A DNA stretch of 64,000 nt from Betaproteobacteria bacterium. GTDB taxonomy: Bacteria; Pseudomonadota; Gammaproteobacteria; Burkholderiales; SG8-41. Of this stretch, positions 34,968-43,995 are shown in pieces. Position 1 is the first letter of the stretch, and every line of letters begins with the position of its first letter. Location: positions 62,001 through 126,000 of the forward strand of contig OMIN01000114.1 in NCBI GenBank assembly GCA_900299145.1, written 5' to 3'. Under the pieces are notes generated by a model, which did no database searches, was not told where the DNA came from, and saw nothing but the letters and a program-made list of their open reading frames with translations. The position numbers and the translations under genes are program-made.

Positions 34968-35528
34968 ATGGCGCCACCGATCAAACCTGTCCGCCGCGTG
35001 GTTACCGGCAATGATGCCAACGGCGAATCGTACGTGCTGTACGACAGCGCCGCGCCCAACGTCAACCCCGGCGCGATACGCCCCGGCACGTGCATGACTG
35101 ACGTGTGGGTGTATCCGTCCTGCCCGGTGGAACTGGCCGGCACGCGCGATGACGGCCGGCTTAAATTCAATTTCGAGCCGCCGCACGCGGGCGGGCATCT
35201 GCGTGTGGTGCAAAGCCCGCCCAAACCGCCGGGCTACGACCCGGCGCAAGACCCCACGGCGATTCCCATCGGCGAGCCGCGCCAGCGCGATGGCGGCTGC
35301 TGGGACAAGGGTGGTGCGAACGCGTTTTCGTCGCCGTACCACAAGTCGGAAACCGTCGATTACGGCATCGTGCTTGAAGGCGAACGCGTGCTGATCCTGG
35401 ATGATGGGCTGCATGTGATGAAACCAGGTGACGTGGTGGTGCAGCTTGGCAACTGGCACGGCTGGTGCAATCCGAACGAGGGCAGTTTGATGGCGTTCGT
35501 GATGATGGGCGCAAAGTACGAAGGTTAG
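34968..35528 (+). CDS. Cupin-domain protein
   Basis: A cupin-fold protein of 186 residues. The barrel is at about 115-180: YHKSETVDYGIVLEGE and MKPGDVVVQLGNWHGW give metal-ligand histidines and the turn. The N-terminal part (PVRRVVTGNDANG) is shared with the incomplete gene at 63853. GGAG six bases before the ATG at 34968 supports this start over one at 34956. Possible dioxygenase or isomerase of a small acid. It is 19 bp upstream of a second cupin. Confidence 0.83.
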   Translation: MAPPIKPVRRVVTGNDANGESYVLYDSAAPNVNPGAIRPGTCMTDVWVYPSCPVELAGTRDDGRLKFNFEPPHAGGHLRVVQSPPKPPGYDPAQDPTAIPIGEPRQRDGGCWDKGGANAFSSPYHKSETVDYGIVLEGERVLILDDGLHVMKPGDVVVQLGNWHGWCNPNEGSLMAFVMMGAKYEG

Positions 35529-35547
35529 ACAAACTGAGGCTGAAAAA

Positions 35548-36105
35548 ATGACCGCACAACTCAAACAAGTCCGCCGCCTCATCACCGTAGACGACGGCCC
35601 CGGCATCCACGCCAAATCGAAATGCATTGCCGATGGCCCATCACCCGATGTGCGCACCGATCCGGCAAGGCCGGGGTTTTCATCGACGCGCATCTGGGTA
35701 ACGGATCGCACACCCGCGCGCATCGAAGGCATCACCGATACGCTTCACATGCCGCACACACTGGAGCCGCCGCCCGGGGGTTCGGTATGCCGCGTGGTGA
35801 CGTTTCCGCCGGACGCCAGCTACAAAGTCGGCGCAAGCGAAGTGCAGGCGTATTTCGCAGCGATGGGGTCACCGGCCGCGTCCACATATTCGCCCACTGC
35901 GCGCCACCCCTACATGCAAAAAACCCGCACGCTGGATTTTTGCCTGATTCTCGATGGCGAAATCACATTAGTGCTCGATAAACAGGAAGTTAGCCTCAGG
36001 GCGGGTGACACCGTGGTGCAGCGCGGCACGAATCACGCGTGGAGCAACCGGTCGAACAAGCCGTGCACCATTGCCTTCTCGTCGCATGATGGAATTCGCA
36101 GCTGA
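35548..36105 (+). CDS. Cupin-domain protein
   Basis: A second, diverged cupin of 185 residues. The barrel shows MQKTRTLDFCLILDGEI and LRAGDTVVQRGTNHAW; the first histidine of the usual HxH motif is replaced, so metal binding may differ. The N-terminal part begins VRRLITVDDGPGIHA, a variant of the family start. The 19-bp gap to the previous cupin suggests coupled expression, perhaps a heteromeric enzyme. Confidence 0.82.
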   Translation: MTAQLKQVRRLITVDDGPGIHAKSKCIADGPSPDVRTDPARPGFSSTRIWVTDRTPARIEGITDTLHMPHTLEPPPGGSVCRVVTFPPDASYKVGASEVQAYFAAMGSPAASTYSPTARHPYMQKTRTLDFCLILDGEITLVLDKQEVSLRAGDTVVQRGTNHAWSNRSNKPCTIAFSSHDGIRS

Positions 36106-36175
36106 CGGTTTTGAGCTATATTCCATCGGTGTAATGCTTTGCAAACTGACTTCACAGACTTCATAGGGGATGGCC

Positions 36176-36889
36176 ATGAAAGACGATGGAATCAACCGGC
36201 GTGACTTTCTGAAAGGTGCTGTTGCGGGTGGCGCGGTGGCCACGACGGCGGCGGTGGGCATGACGCCGCAAGCAGCGCAGGCGCAGCAAAAGCCGGCAGC
36301 AGCCCCGGCGAGCCCCGGCTATTCATACCTCAATCTCGAGGAGGCCGCGTTTGTCGAGGCGATGGTCGATCACATGATTCCCGCCGATCAGTATTCCCCC
36401 AAGGGCACCGATCTCGGCATCAATATTTACATCGATCGTGCGCTGGCCGGCGGCTGGGGCAAGGGCGACCGTTTGTACATGCAGGGCCCGTGGAAAGTCG
36501 GCCACCCGAATCAGGGCTACCAGTTGCCGCTAAAGCCCGCCGATTTGTACCGCGCGGGGATTGCCGCCACCAACGCGTATTGCAAAAAGACTTATGGCAA
36601 GACGTTTGATCAACTGCCGGCCGCGCAAAAGCAGGAAGTGCTGGTGGGCCTGCAGGGCAACAAAATCAAATTCGACAGCGGGCTGCCGACAAATACTTTT
36701 TTCGGCACGATGTACCAAACCGTCATGGAAGGCATGTTTGCCGACCCGATCTACGGTGGTAACCGCAACAAGGCCGTCTGGAAAATGATCGGCTTTCCCG
36801 GCGTGGTGGCCGTGCACGCGCAAAACATTGAGAAATTCCGCGATAAACGTTATGTAGTCGAGCCGCTCGGTATTGCTGATCTGAGCTAG
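36176..36889 (+). CDS. Gluconate 2-dehydrogenase subunit 3-like protein, Tat-exported
   Basis: A small Tat-borne subunit of 237 residues. INRRDFLKGAVAGG is a strong twin-arginine motif. The body has EAMVDHMIPADQYSPKGTD and GMFADPIYGGNRN. GGGGATGGCC places the start at 36176 rather than 36170. First gene of a four-gene dehydrogenase operon (subunit 3, GMC, cytochrome c, second GMC); 9 bp separate it from the GMC gene. Confidence 0.87.
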   Translation: MKDDGINRRDFLKGAVAGGAVATTAAVGMTPQAAQAQQKPAAAPASPGYSYLNLEEAAFVEAMVDHMIPADQYSPKGTDLGINIYIDRALAGGWGKGDRLYMQGPWKVGHPNQGYQLPLKPADLYRAGIAATNAYCKKTYGKTFDQLPAAQKQEVLVGLQGNKIKFDSGLPTNTFFGTMYQTVMEGMFADPIYGGNRNKAVWKMIGFPGVVAVHAQNIEKFRDKRYVVEPLGIADLS

Positions 36890-36898
36890 GCGGCCGCC

Positions 36899-38671
36899 AT
36901 GGTTACCAAACTCAAGGAAGTCGATGCGGTCATCGTGGGTCTTGGCTGGACCGGCGGCATACTCGCCAAGGAGTTGACGCAGGCGGGGTTGAAAGTGGTG
37001 GCGCTGGAGCGCGGCGTGCACCGCAACACCGCCGAGGATTACGCCCTACCCGGCGTGCGTGACGAGCTGCGCTTCGTGCATCGCCATGATCTGATGCAAA
37101 ACCCCGCGCGCGATACCATTACCGTGCGCAACAACGTCAAGCAGGAAGCGTTGCCGATGCGGCGGCTGGGCTCGTTTCTGCCCGGTGACGGTGTCGGCGG
37201 TTCCGGCGTGCATTGGAGCGGCCACACCTGGCGCTGGACGGACAATGAGTTCAAGGTGCGTTCGATGTATGAGGCGCGCTACGGCAAGAACTTCATTCCC
37301 GAAGACATGACGATTCAGGATTGGGGCATCACCTATGCCGAGCTGGAGCCGTACTACGACAAGTTTGAATACGTGGCCGCGGTGTCGGGCAAGGCGGGCA
37401 ACATCAAGGGCGTGATTCAGCCGGGTGGGAATCCGTTTGAAGCGCCGCGCGCCCGCGAATACGCGTTGCCGCCGCTGACCGACATTCAGTCCAGCAAAAT
37501 GTTCTCGGAAGCCGCGCGGAACATGGGGTATCACCCGTTTCCACGGCCCAGCGCCAATGCTTCGCGTGCTTACACCAATCCCGACGGCTCCAAGTTCGGC
37601 GCATGCCAGTATTGCGGCTTTTGTCAGCGCTTCGGCTGCGAAGCCAATGCCAAGGGCAGCGCGCATATCACGGTGATTCCCATTGCCATGGCCAGCCCGA
37701 ATTTCGAGTTGCGCGCAAACTCGTGGGTGACACAGGTGCTGAAAGACCCTGCCGGCAAAAAAGTCACCGGCGTGCGCTACACCAATCTCATGAACGGCGA
37801 GGAATATGAACAGCCGGCGGGCATAGTGCTGCTCACCGCCTACGCCATCAACAATGTGCATCTGATGCTACTGTCGGGCATCGGAGAGCCGTACGATCCG
37901 GTAAGTCAAAAAGGCGTCATCGGCAAGAATTATTGCTATCAAACCGGCGTGGGTGCGAATCTGTTTTTTGATGACCACAATTTCAATCCGTTCATGTCGG
38001 CTGGGGGGTCGAATCACACCATCGACGACTTCAACGCCAACTGGGACTTTGACCGCGGGCCCCACGGTTTTGTTGGCGGCTTTACCATCGGCGCAGGCTT
38101 CAATACGTCATTGCCTATCGGCAACCGGCCGGTGCCCAGCGGCACGCCCGCATGGGGAACTGCGTGGAAAGCGGCGCAGGCGAAGTCGTATCAAACCGCA
38201 ATGAATATTGGCTCCAGCGGCAGCGTGATGGCCAACCGCTACAACTATTTTGATCTTGATCCGACGTACAAAAATGCCTTCGGCCAGCCGCTGATGCGCA
38301 TGACTTTCGACTACAAGGCGAACGAACACAAGATGGGCGAGCTTGCCGCGAAGCTCGTCAACGATATCGCCAAGGCAATGAACCCGACGTCGTTCAACCG
38401 CGCCAGTTCGCGCCAGAGCTGGACGGTGGTGCCCTATCAAAGCACGCACAACACCGGCGGCACCATCATGGGCGTCAACCCGAAAGTCAGTGCGCTGAAC
38501 AAGTATTTGCAGAACTGGGATTATCACAACTTGTTCGTGGTGGGCGCGAATGTGTTCCCGCACAACGGCTCGTATAACCCGACAGGCCCGGTGGGCGCGC
38601 TGGCGTACTGGACGGCGGACGCTATAAAAAATCGTTACATGAAAAACCCTGGACCCCTGGTTCAAGCGTAG
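36899..38671 (+). CDS. GMC oxidoreductase, FAD subunit (first of two)
   Basis: A flavoprotein of 590 residues. AVIVGLGWTGGILAKEL near residue 10 is the FAD loop. CQYCGFCQRFGCEANAKG near 238 is a cysteine-rich segment of the 3Fe-4S-binding type seen in fructose/gluconate dehydrogenase large subunits. The C-terminal active-site part reads VFPHNGSYNPTGPVGALAYW. No signal peptide, so export with subunit 3 is likely. It probably oxidises a polyol or sugar acid. Confidence 0.88.
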   Translation: MVTKLKEVDAVIVGLGWTGGILAKELTQAGLKVVALERGVHRNTAEDYALPGVRDELRFVHRHDLMQNPARDTITVRNNVKQEALPMRRLGSFLPGDGVGGSGVHWSGHTWRWTDNEFKVRSMYEARYGKNFIPEDMTIQDWGITYAELEPYYDKFEYVAAVSGKAGNIKGVIQPGGNPFEAPRAREYALPPLTDIQSSKMFSEAARNMGYHPFPRPSANASRAYTNPDGSKFGACQYCGFCQRFGCEANAKGSAHITVIPIAMASPNFELRANSWVTQVLKDPAGKKVTGVRYTNLMNGEEYEQPAGIVLLTAYAINNVHLMLLSGIGEPYDPVSQKGVIGKNYCYQTGVGANLFFDDHNFNPFMSAGGSNHTIDDFNANWDFDRGPHGFVGGFTIGAGFNTSLPIGNRPVPSGTPAWGTAWKAAQAKSYQTAMNIGSSGSVMANRYNYFDLDPTYKNAFGQPLMRMTFDYKANEHKMGELAAKLVNDIAKAMNPTSFNRASSRQSWTVVPYQSTHNTGGTIMGVNPKVSALNKYLQNWDYHNLFVVGANVFPHNGSYNPTGPVGALAYWTADAIKNRYMKNPGPLVQA

Positions 38672-38684
38672 AGAGACAGCAAAT

Positions 38685-39056
38685 ATGAAACTTCTGATTC
38701 AAGCTTTGATGGCAGCCGCGCTGATCAACGCGGGCGCTGCGTTCGCGCAGGATGCGACCCGAGGCCAAAAACTGTTCGACGAATGCGCGGCCTGTCACTC
38801 GCCCGACCGCACGGCGAAAGATACCGTGGGCCCATCGCTGCATGGCGTGGTAGGCCGCAAGGCGGGCGAGGGCGCGGATTTCCGTTACTCGCCCGCGATG
38901 AAACGCAGCGGCATCACGTGGAGCGCGGATACACTGAGTAACTTTATTGCCGACCCGCAAAAGCTGGTGCCCGGCAACCGCATGCCGTACTCCGGGCTGC
39001 CGGACGCCAAGGATCGCGCCGATCTCATCGCGTATTTGCAGGCGAATATGAAGTGA
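38685..39056 (+). CDS. Class I c-type cytochrome
   Basis: A periplasmic cytochrome c of 123 residues. The signal peptide ends AGAAFAQ. The haem site is CAACH near residue 34, and the axial methionine is in NRMPYSGLPDA. It is a short single-haem form of the cytochrome c552/ScyA-like group. Its place between two GMC genes makes it the likely electron acceptor of both. Confidence 0.92.
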   Translation: MKLLIQALMAAALINAGAAFAQDATRGQKLFDECAACHSPDRTAKDTVGPSLHGVVGRKAGEGADFRYSPAMKRSGITWSADTLSNFIADPQKLVPGNRMPYSGLPDAKDRADLIAYLQANMK

Positions 39057-39059
39057 TAT

Positions 39060-39082
39060 TGTAACTGTTTGTTTTAATTAAT
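39060..39082 (-). repeat. AT-rich boundary element, copy 9
   Basis: Minus-strand core CAA-ACAG-TTA behind an A-tract. It begins 4 bases after the cytochrome stop and lies 39 bp before the next ATG, inside an operon. Confidence 0.55.
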
Positions 39083-39120
39083 ATTTTTGTGATGCGTGGT
39101 ATTCAGGGATCGGGCAAAAA

Positions 39121-40887
39121 ATGGCAACCAAACTGAAAGAAGTCGATGTGGTGCTGGTGGGCATGGGCTGGACGGGCGGAATCCTCGCCAAGGAGTTAAG
39201 CGAAGCCGGGCTGAAGGTCGTCGGCCTCGAACGCGGCGCAATGCGCACCACGGCGGAGGATTTTTCCGTGCCGCGTATTCGCGATGATCTGCGCTTTGCT
39301 TCGCGCAATGATTTGATGCAGGACCCGGCCAAGGACACGCTCACCATCCGCAACAACCCGAAACAGGACGCGTTGCCGATGCGCAGGCTGGGGTCGTTCC
39401 TGCCGGGGCAGGGCGTGGGCGGCGCAGGCTCGCACTGGAACGGCGTCACCTGGCGCTGGAACGACAACGAATTCAAGATTCGCTCGCTATACGAGGAGCG
39501 TTACGGCAAGAACTACATCCCCGCCGACATGACAGCGCAGGACTGGGGCATCACTTACGCTGAACTGGAACCGTACTACGAAAAATTCGAGCGCACAGCG
39601 GCAGTGTCGGGCAAGGCTGGCAATATCAAGGGCAATATCCAGAAAGGCGGTAACCGCTTCGAGGCGCCGCGTGCCAACGAGTATGCGCTGCCGCCGCTAA
39701 AGGCCACGCAGGCCGGGCTGATGTTTGCCGAGGCCGCCGAGAAAGCCGGCTACAACCCGTTTCCGCGCCCGGTGGCGAATGCTTCGCAGGCCTACACCAA
39801 CCCGGATGGCGCGCGCTTTGGCGCCTGCCAGTACTGCGGCTTCTGCGAGCGCTTCGGTTGCGAATCGAACGCCAAGGGCAGCCCGCATTTCACGGTGATT
39901 CCTATTGCCATGCGCAATCCGAATTTCGAGTTGCGCACAAACATGTGGGTGACGAAAGTGCTGAGGGATTCCTCCGGCAAGAAAGTCACCGGCGTCACGT
40001 ACATCAATACGTTAAACGGCGAGGAGTTCGAGCAGCCCGCGGGCATGGTGGTGCTTACCGCGTACGCCATCAACAATGTACACCTGATGTTGCTGTCGGG
40101 CATCGGCGAGCCGTATAACCCCGATACCCAAAAAGGTCTCGTCGGCAAAAATTATTGCTATCAAACCGGTGCGGGCGCGACATTGTTTTTCGACAACCAC
40201 TATTTCAACCCGTTCATGTCCACCGGCGGTTCGAATTTTGGCATCGACGATTTTCACGCTAACTTCGACTTTGACCGTTCCAAGTACGGCTATGTCGGTG
40301 GCGCCACTGTTGGCGGCGGCATGACCAACGGCCGGCCGATCAGCTATCGCCCGGTGCCCAGCGGCACGCCGCAGTGGGGCACGGCGTGGAAGGCTGCCAC
40401 TTCAAAGTGGTACAACCAGGCGATGAGTATCGGTTCAAGCGGCAGCGTGATGGCCAACCGCTACAACTATTATGATCTTGATCCGACCTACAAGAATGCT
40501 TTTGGCCAGCCGTTGATGCGCATGACCTTCGATTACAAGGAAAACGAGCACAAGATGGGCAAGCACATCGCGCAGGTCATCAACGATCTGGCGAAGTCGC
40601 TGAACCCGACGTCGTTCAATCCGGCGAGCGTGCGCATGAGCTGGACGGTGGTGCCGTATCAAAGCACGCACAACACCGGCGGCACCATCATGGGCACCAG
40701 CCCCGGCAACAGCGTGGTGAACAAATATCTGCAAAGCTGGGATTGCCACAACCTGTTCGTGATGGGCGCGAACGTGTTCCCGCACAACGCTGCGTACAAC
40801 CCGACCGGGCCGGTGGGCGCGCTGGCGTACTGGGCGGCGGACGCGATTAAAAATCGTTACATCAAGAATCCGGGGATGCTGGTGTAG
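39121..40887 (+). CDS. GMC oxidoreductase, FAD subunit (second of two)
   Basis: A close paralogue of the GMC protein at 36899, 588 residues. It shares VLVGMGWTGGILAKEL, CQYCGFCERFGCESNAKG and VFPHNAAYNPTGPVGALAY. The clearest change is HNGSYNPT to HNAAYNPT near the active site, which may shift substrate preference. No subunit 3 gene of its own follows, so the two large subunits may share one export subunit and cytochrome. TTG of the next receptor gene begins 2 bp later. Confidence 0.87.
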   Translation: MATKLKEVDVVLVGMGWTGGILAKELSEAGLKVVGLERGAMRTTAEDFSVPRIRDDLRFASRNDLMQDPAKDTLTIRNNPKQDALPMRRLGSFLPGQGVGGAGSHWNGVTWRWNDNEFKIRSLYEERYGKNYIPADMTAQDWGITYAELEPYYEKFERTAAVSGKAGNIKGNIQKGGNRFEAPRANEYALPPLKATQAGLMFAEAAEKAGYNPFPRPVANASQAYTNPDGARFGACQYCGFCERFGCESNAKGSPHFTVIPIAMRNPNFELRTNMWVTKVLRDSSGKKVTGVTYINTLNGEEFEQPAGMVVLTAYAINNVHLMLLSGIGEPYNPDTQKGLVGKNYCYQTGAGATLFFDNHYFNPFMSTGGSNFGIDDFHANFDFDRSKYGYVGGATVGGGMTNGRPISYRPVPSGTPQWGTAWKAATSKWYNQAMSIGSSGSVMANRYNYYDLDPTYKNAFGQPLMRMTFDYKENEHKMGKHIAQVINDLAKSLNPTSFNPASVRMSWTVVPYQSTHNTGGTIMGTSPGNSVVNKYLQSWDCHNLFVMGANVFPHNAAYNPTGPVGALAYWAADAIKNRYIKNPGMLV

Positions 40888-40889
40888 CG

Positions 40890-41846
40890 TTGCTGCGAAT
40901 TATCTTCCTGTGCGTCGCTGCGCTTGCTGTTGCGGCGCACGCGCAAACCTACCCCATCAAGCCGATTCGCATACTCGTTCCCGTGCCGGCGGGGGGCACT
41001 GCGGATATCTTCGCGCGCATGCTGGCGCCCGCGATGTCGAATCAACTCGGCCAGCAACTGGTAATCGACAATCGCGGCGGCGCAGGCGGGCTGATTGGCA
41101 CCGAACTCGCGGCCAAAGCGCCGCCCGACGGCTACACGCTGATGATGTGCAGCCAGGGGCCGATTACCATCGTGCCGCATTTGCAAAAAAACGTGCCATA
41201 CGACGCGCTGCGCGATTTCACGGCGGTGAGCCTAATTTCCGCCGGGCCTTATCTGCTAACGACGCAACCCAACGCGCCATTCAAAACCATCAAGGAATTG
41301 ATCGCGGCAGCGAAAGCCGAGCCGGGCCGGATCAGTTACGCTTCCGCCGGCAGCGGCGCGCCCAATCATCTGGCGAGCGAGCAGTTCAAGGCCATGGCTG
41401 GCGTGAATCTTCAGCATGTGCCGTACAAAGGCGCGCCGCAGGCCGTAACCGATTTGCTTGGCGGCCACGTGCGGCTTTACTTCGGCTCGATTCCTCCGCT
41501 GGTGGCGCACATCAAGGCCGGGCGGCTGCGCGCGCTGGGCGTATCGAGCGCGAAGCGCACGCACCAGGTACCTGACTTGCCGACGATCAGTGAGGGGGGC
41601 GTGCCGGGCTTTGAGTTTTATTCGTGGTTCGGCATGCTTGCCCCTGCGAGAACGCCCAGACCTTATCTGCAACGCGTGCACGAGGTGTTGATGAAGGCCA
41701 TGCGCGCGCCGGAAACCACGAGCCAGTTCGAGGCGCAAGGTGCGGATCCAGTGGGCAACAGCCCGGAGGAATTTGCAGCCTTTATCAAGCGTGAATACGA
41801 CACCAATGCGCGCTTGGTGAAGACGGCCGGCTTGCGTGTCGAATAG
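40890..41846 (+). CDS. Bug/TctC-type receptor
   Basis: A 318-residue receptor, apparently starting with TTG 2 bp after the second GMC stop. The short signal ends AVAAHAQ and is followed by TYPIKPIRILVPVPAGGTADIFAR and DNRGGAGG. Close linkage to the GMC operon suggests its ligand is a substrate or product of that dehydrogenase. A second receptor gene follows after 3 bp. Confidence 0.86.
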   Translation: MLRIIFLCVAALAVAAHAQTYPIKPIRILVPVPAGGTADIFARMLAPAMSNQLGQQLVIDNRGGAGGLIGTELAAKAPPDGYTLMMCSQGPITIVPHLQKNVPYDALRDFTAVSLISAGPYLLTTQPNAPFKTIKELIAAAKAEPGRISYASAGSGAPNHLASEQFKAMAGVNLQHVPYKGAPQAVTDLLGGHVRLYFGSIPPLVAHIKAGRLRALGVSSAKRTHQVPDLPTISEGGVPGFEFYSWFGMLAPARTPRPYLQRVHEVLMKAMRAPETTSQFEAQGADPVGNSPEEFAAFIKREYDTNARLVKTAGLRVE

Positions 41847-41849
41847 ACG

Positions 41850-42836
41850 ATGACGAGTGAAGCGCGCGGCGGGCGCTGTAATTGTAAGCATTTGTTTTTA
41901 TGGGTATTCTTGTGGTATTCGCTGTCGCTGTGCCAGGCGGCGGAGTATCCGATCAGACCCATCCGCATCATCGCCGCCGTCGCGCCCGGTTCCGGTCCGG
42001 ACATTATTTCGCGGCTGATCGGCGGCAAGCTCACGGAAGCGTGGAAGCAGCAGGTCATTGTCGACAACCGGCCCGGCGCGGGTGGCAACCTCGGCGCGGA
42101 AATCGCCGCGCGCGCCGCTCCTGACGGCTACACGCTGTTGATGATTACTGCCAGTCAGCCGATCGCGGCGACACTGTTTCCAAACCTCAATTACGATTTG
42201 CTGCGAGACTTCGCCCCGGTGGGGCTGCTTGCTTATACGCCCTACGTGGTACTGGTAAACAACAGCGTCGCTGCCACGTCGGTAAAGGAACTCTTTGCAT
42301 TGGCGAAAGCGAAGCCCGGCGCACTGCGTTATGGTTCCGGCGGCAGCGGCTCGCCGCCGCATCTGGCCGCTGAAATGCTGCGCAGCCAGCACGGCATCGA
42401 CATGCTGCACGTGCCGTATAAGAGCATTGCGCCCGCGCTGACAGAGCTTGCGGCTGGGCAAATTCACGTGGTGATCGCGGTGGTGTCCGCCGCGCTGCCT
42501 TTGACCGCCACCGGCAAGGCGCGTGCGCTGGCGGTGACCAGCGCAAAACGCACTTCGCTCGCGCCCGACTTGCCCGCACTCGCTGAAACCCTGCCCGGTT
42601 ACGAACTCACCGGCTGGTATGGACTTGCCGTGCCGGCAGGCACGCCGCGTGACATTATCACCCGCATCAACGTGGCAGGTGTGCAGGCTGTGAAAAGTGC
42701 GGCGGTTCAGGAACGCCTCACCGCGCTCGGCGCTGAAGCACGCACCGGCACGCCAGCGGAATTTGGTGCGCACCTGCGTGCGGAGATTCAGCGGCTGGGA
42801 AAAGCGGTGCGGGAGTCGGGGGCGCGGGCGGAGTGA
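41850..42836 (+). CDS. Bug/TctC-type receptor
   Basis: A 328-residue receptor if the ATG at 41850 is used. Its signal (KHLFLWVFLWYSLSLCQA) is partly encoded by an AT-rich boundary element. A TTG at 41895 inside that region is an alternative start. The mature start is AEYPIRPIRIIAAVAPGSGPDIISR, with DNRPGAGG. Two adjacent receptors in one operon suggest duplication with ligand divergence. Confidence 0.83.
   Translation: MTSEARGGRCNCKHLFLWVFLWYSLSLCQAAEYPIRPIRIIAAVAPGSGPDIISRLIGGKLTEAWKQQVIVDNRPGAGGNLGAEIAARAAPDGYTLLMITASQPIAATLFPNLNYDLLRDFAPVGLLAYTPYVVLVNNSVAATSVKELFALAKAKPGALRYGSGGSGSPPHLAAEMLRSQHGIDMLHVPYKSIAPALTELAAGQIHVVIAVVSAALPLTATGKARALAVTSAKRTSLAPDLPALAETLPGYELTGWYGLAVPAGTPRDIITRINVAGVQAVKSAAVQERLTALGAEARTGTPAEFGAHLRAEIQRLGKAVRESGARAE
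41883..41905 (-). repeat. AT-rich boundary element, copy 10
   Basis: Minus-strand core CAA-ATGC-TTA. It lies within the signal-peptide codons of the receptor at 41850. Confidence 0.5.
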
Positions 42837-42851
42837 GCCGGTGGTATCGAA

Positions 42852-43715
42852 TTACGGTTGGACGGCTTGGGCCATTTGCAGATAAATGGCCTTGATCGAG
42901 TCTTCGTAGGTGCGGGCTGCGGCAGGAGCGCCGAAAATCAATTCCCATCCTGATGACTCCAGCGGATCCCACCAACCGAGTTCGTTCAGATGATCGGCGG
43001 GCACGCCGAAATCTAGCTGACCGACGGGCTTCCCAATACCATCGGACGCCGGCAGCGATGATTTCCAGAGTTGGGACTTGACGGATACCGCGCCATCGTT
43101 GGGTGTCGTGAAAAACAGTGCTGAAAGCTGTGCCAGCGGTGGAACCATTTTTCCTGCTTCTTCCGATGCCGCATAGGCGCGATAGACAACGGCGTTGTTC
43201 CCTTCGCTTAGTTTGGCACGCGCATTGAATTTTTCACAAGACTCCGTGGTCAAGTCCCGAATGCCAGTCAGATCAAATATTGGTTTCAGCAATTTGATTG
43301 CGCCGGGGTCGCCAGCCGCTACAGCGTCGGCGACGGGTGACCCCAGATGCGGTGTACCTATCGTCGTCAGCGAAGCCACCTTGTCTGCCATGCCCGGAAT
43401 ATCGACGATCATATGGCGCGCGTCGAGACCGCCCATGCTGTGCGCAATGATATCGACTTTTACCGCACCGGCGATCTTGCGCACCTGCTCCGCCAGTTGT
43501 TGCGAACGTTTTTCCACGCTGCCGGCGAAATCCACTTCGGTCAGATGCACTTCATAGCCATTCTTTTCCAAATAGCTTTTGATGCCTTTGAAGTAGTTGT
43601 AACGGTCGCCGAAGTTGATTCCCAAATTGCCCAGAAATTGGGTAGCCTTGAAAATGGGTGCGTCAAAGCGTGCTATACCATGAGCCAGAATGATGGGGCG
43701 TCTAGCCTGGGCCAT
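42852..43715 (-). CDS. Triacylglycerol lipase/esterase-like alpha/beta hydrolase
   Basis: A lipase-like protein of 287 residues. IILAHGIARFD near residue 8 is the oxyanion loop. IAHSMGGLDARHM near 97 is the GxSxG elbow in the Pseudomonas-lipase form. NDGAVSV and PADHLNELGW near the C-terminus carry the Asp and His. GGAGACTCC sits just before the ATG at 43715; an ATG 7 codons upstream lacks this. There is no signal peptide, so it may be cytosolic. A small unknown gene precedes it by 24 bp. Confidence 0.85.
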   Translation of the reverse strand: MAQARRPIILAHGIARFDAPIFKATQFLGNLGINFGDRYNYFKGIKSYLEKNGYEVHLTEVDFAGSVEKRSQQLAEQVRKIAGAVKVDIIAHSMGGLDARHMIVDIPGMADKVASLTTIGTPHLGSPVADAVAAGDPGAIKLLKPIFDLTGIRDLTTESCEKFNARAKLSEGNNAVVYRAYAASEEAGKMVPPLAQLSALFFTTPNDGAVSVKSQLWKSSLPASDGIGKPVGQLDFGVPADHLNELGWWDPLESSGWELIFGAPAAARTYEDSIKAIYLQMAQAVQP

Positions 43716-43739
43716 ATGGAGTCTCCACAAAGACAATCG

Positions 43740-43964
43740 TCATTTCTTCTTCGGCCAATCGTCTTCATCGACAATGATGTTAATGACGCGCGTGCGCTTG
43801 GGGCCGGCGTATTGCTCCATTTTCACCAGCACCGGGTAAAGCTCCGTGAGTTTGGCGCGGGCATCGGCTTCTTTCTCGAACTTGAGCAGTTCGCCGTTGG
43901 CGCCTTTCACGTCGTGCCACACGCGGGCGTCGTTGTCATCGTCCTGAACCTGCAGTTTGAACAT
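43740..43964 (-). CDS. Small conserved-looking protein of unknown function
   Basis: A 74-residue acidic protein, MFKLQVQDDDNDARVWHDVK at the start and IIVDEDDWPKKK at the end. No motif is recognised and no membrane segment is seen. A GAGCG lies before the ATG. It is directly upstream of the lipase on the same strand, so it may be co-expressed. Codon use looks like its neighbours. Confidence 0.6.
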   Translation of the reverse strand: MFKLQVQDDDNDARVWHDVKGANGELLKFEKEADARAKLTELYPVLVKMEQYAGPKRTRVINIIVDEDDWPKKK

Positions 43965-43995
43965 GGTTAGCGCTCCGTAGTGTTTGCGCGCACGC

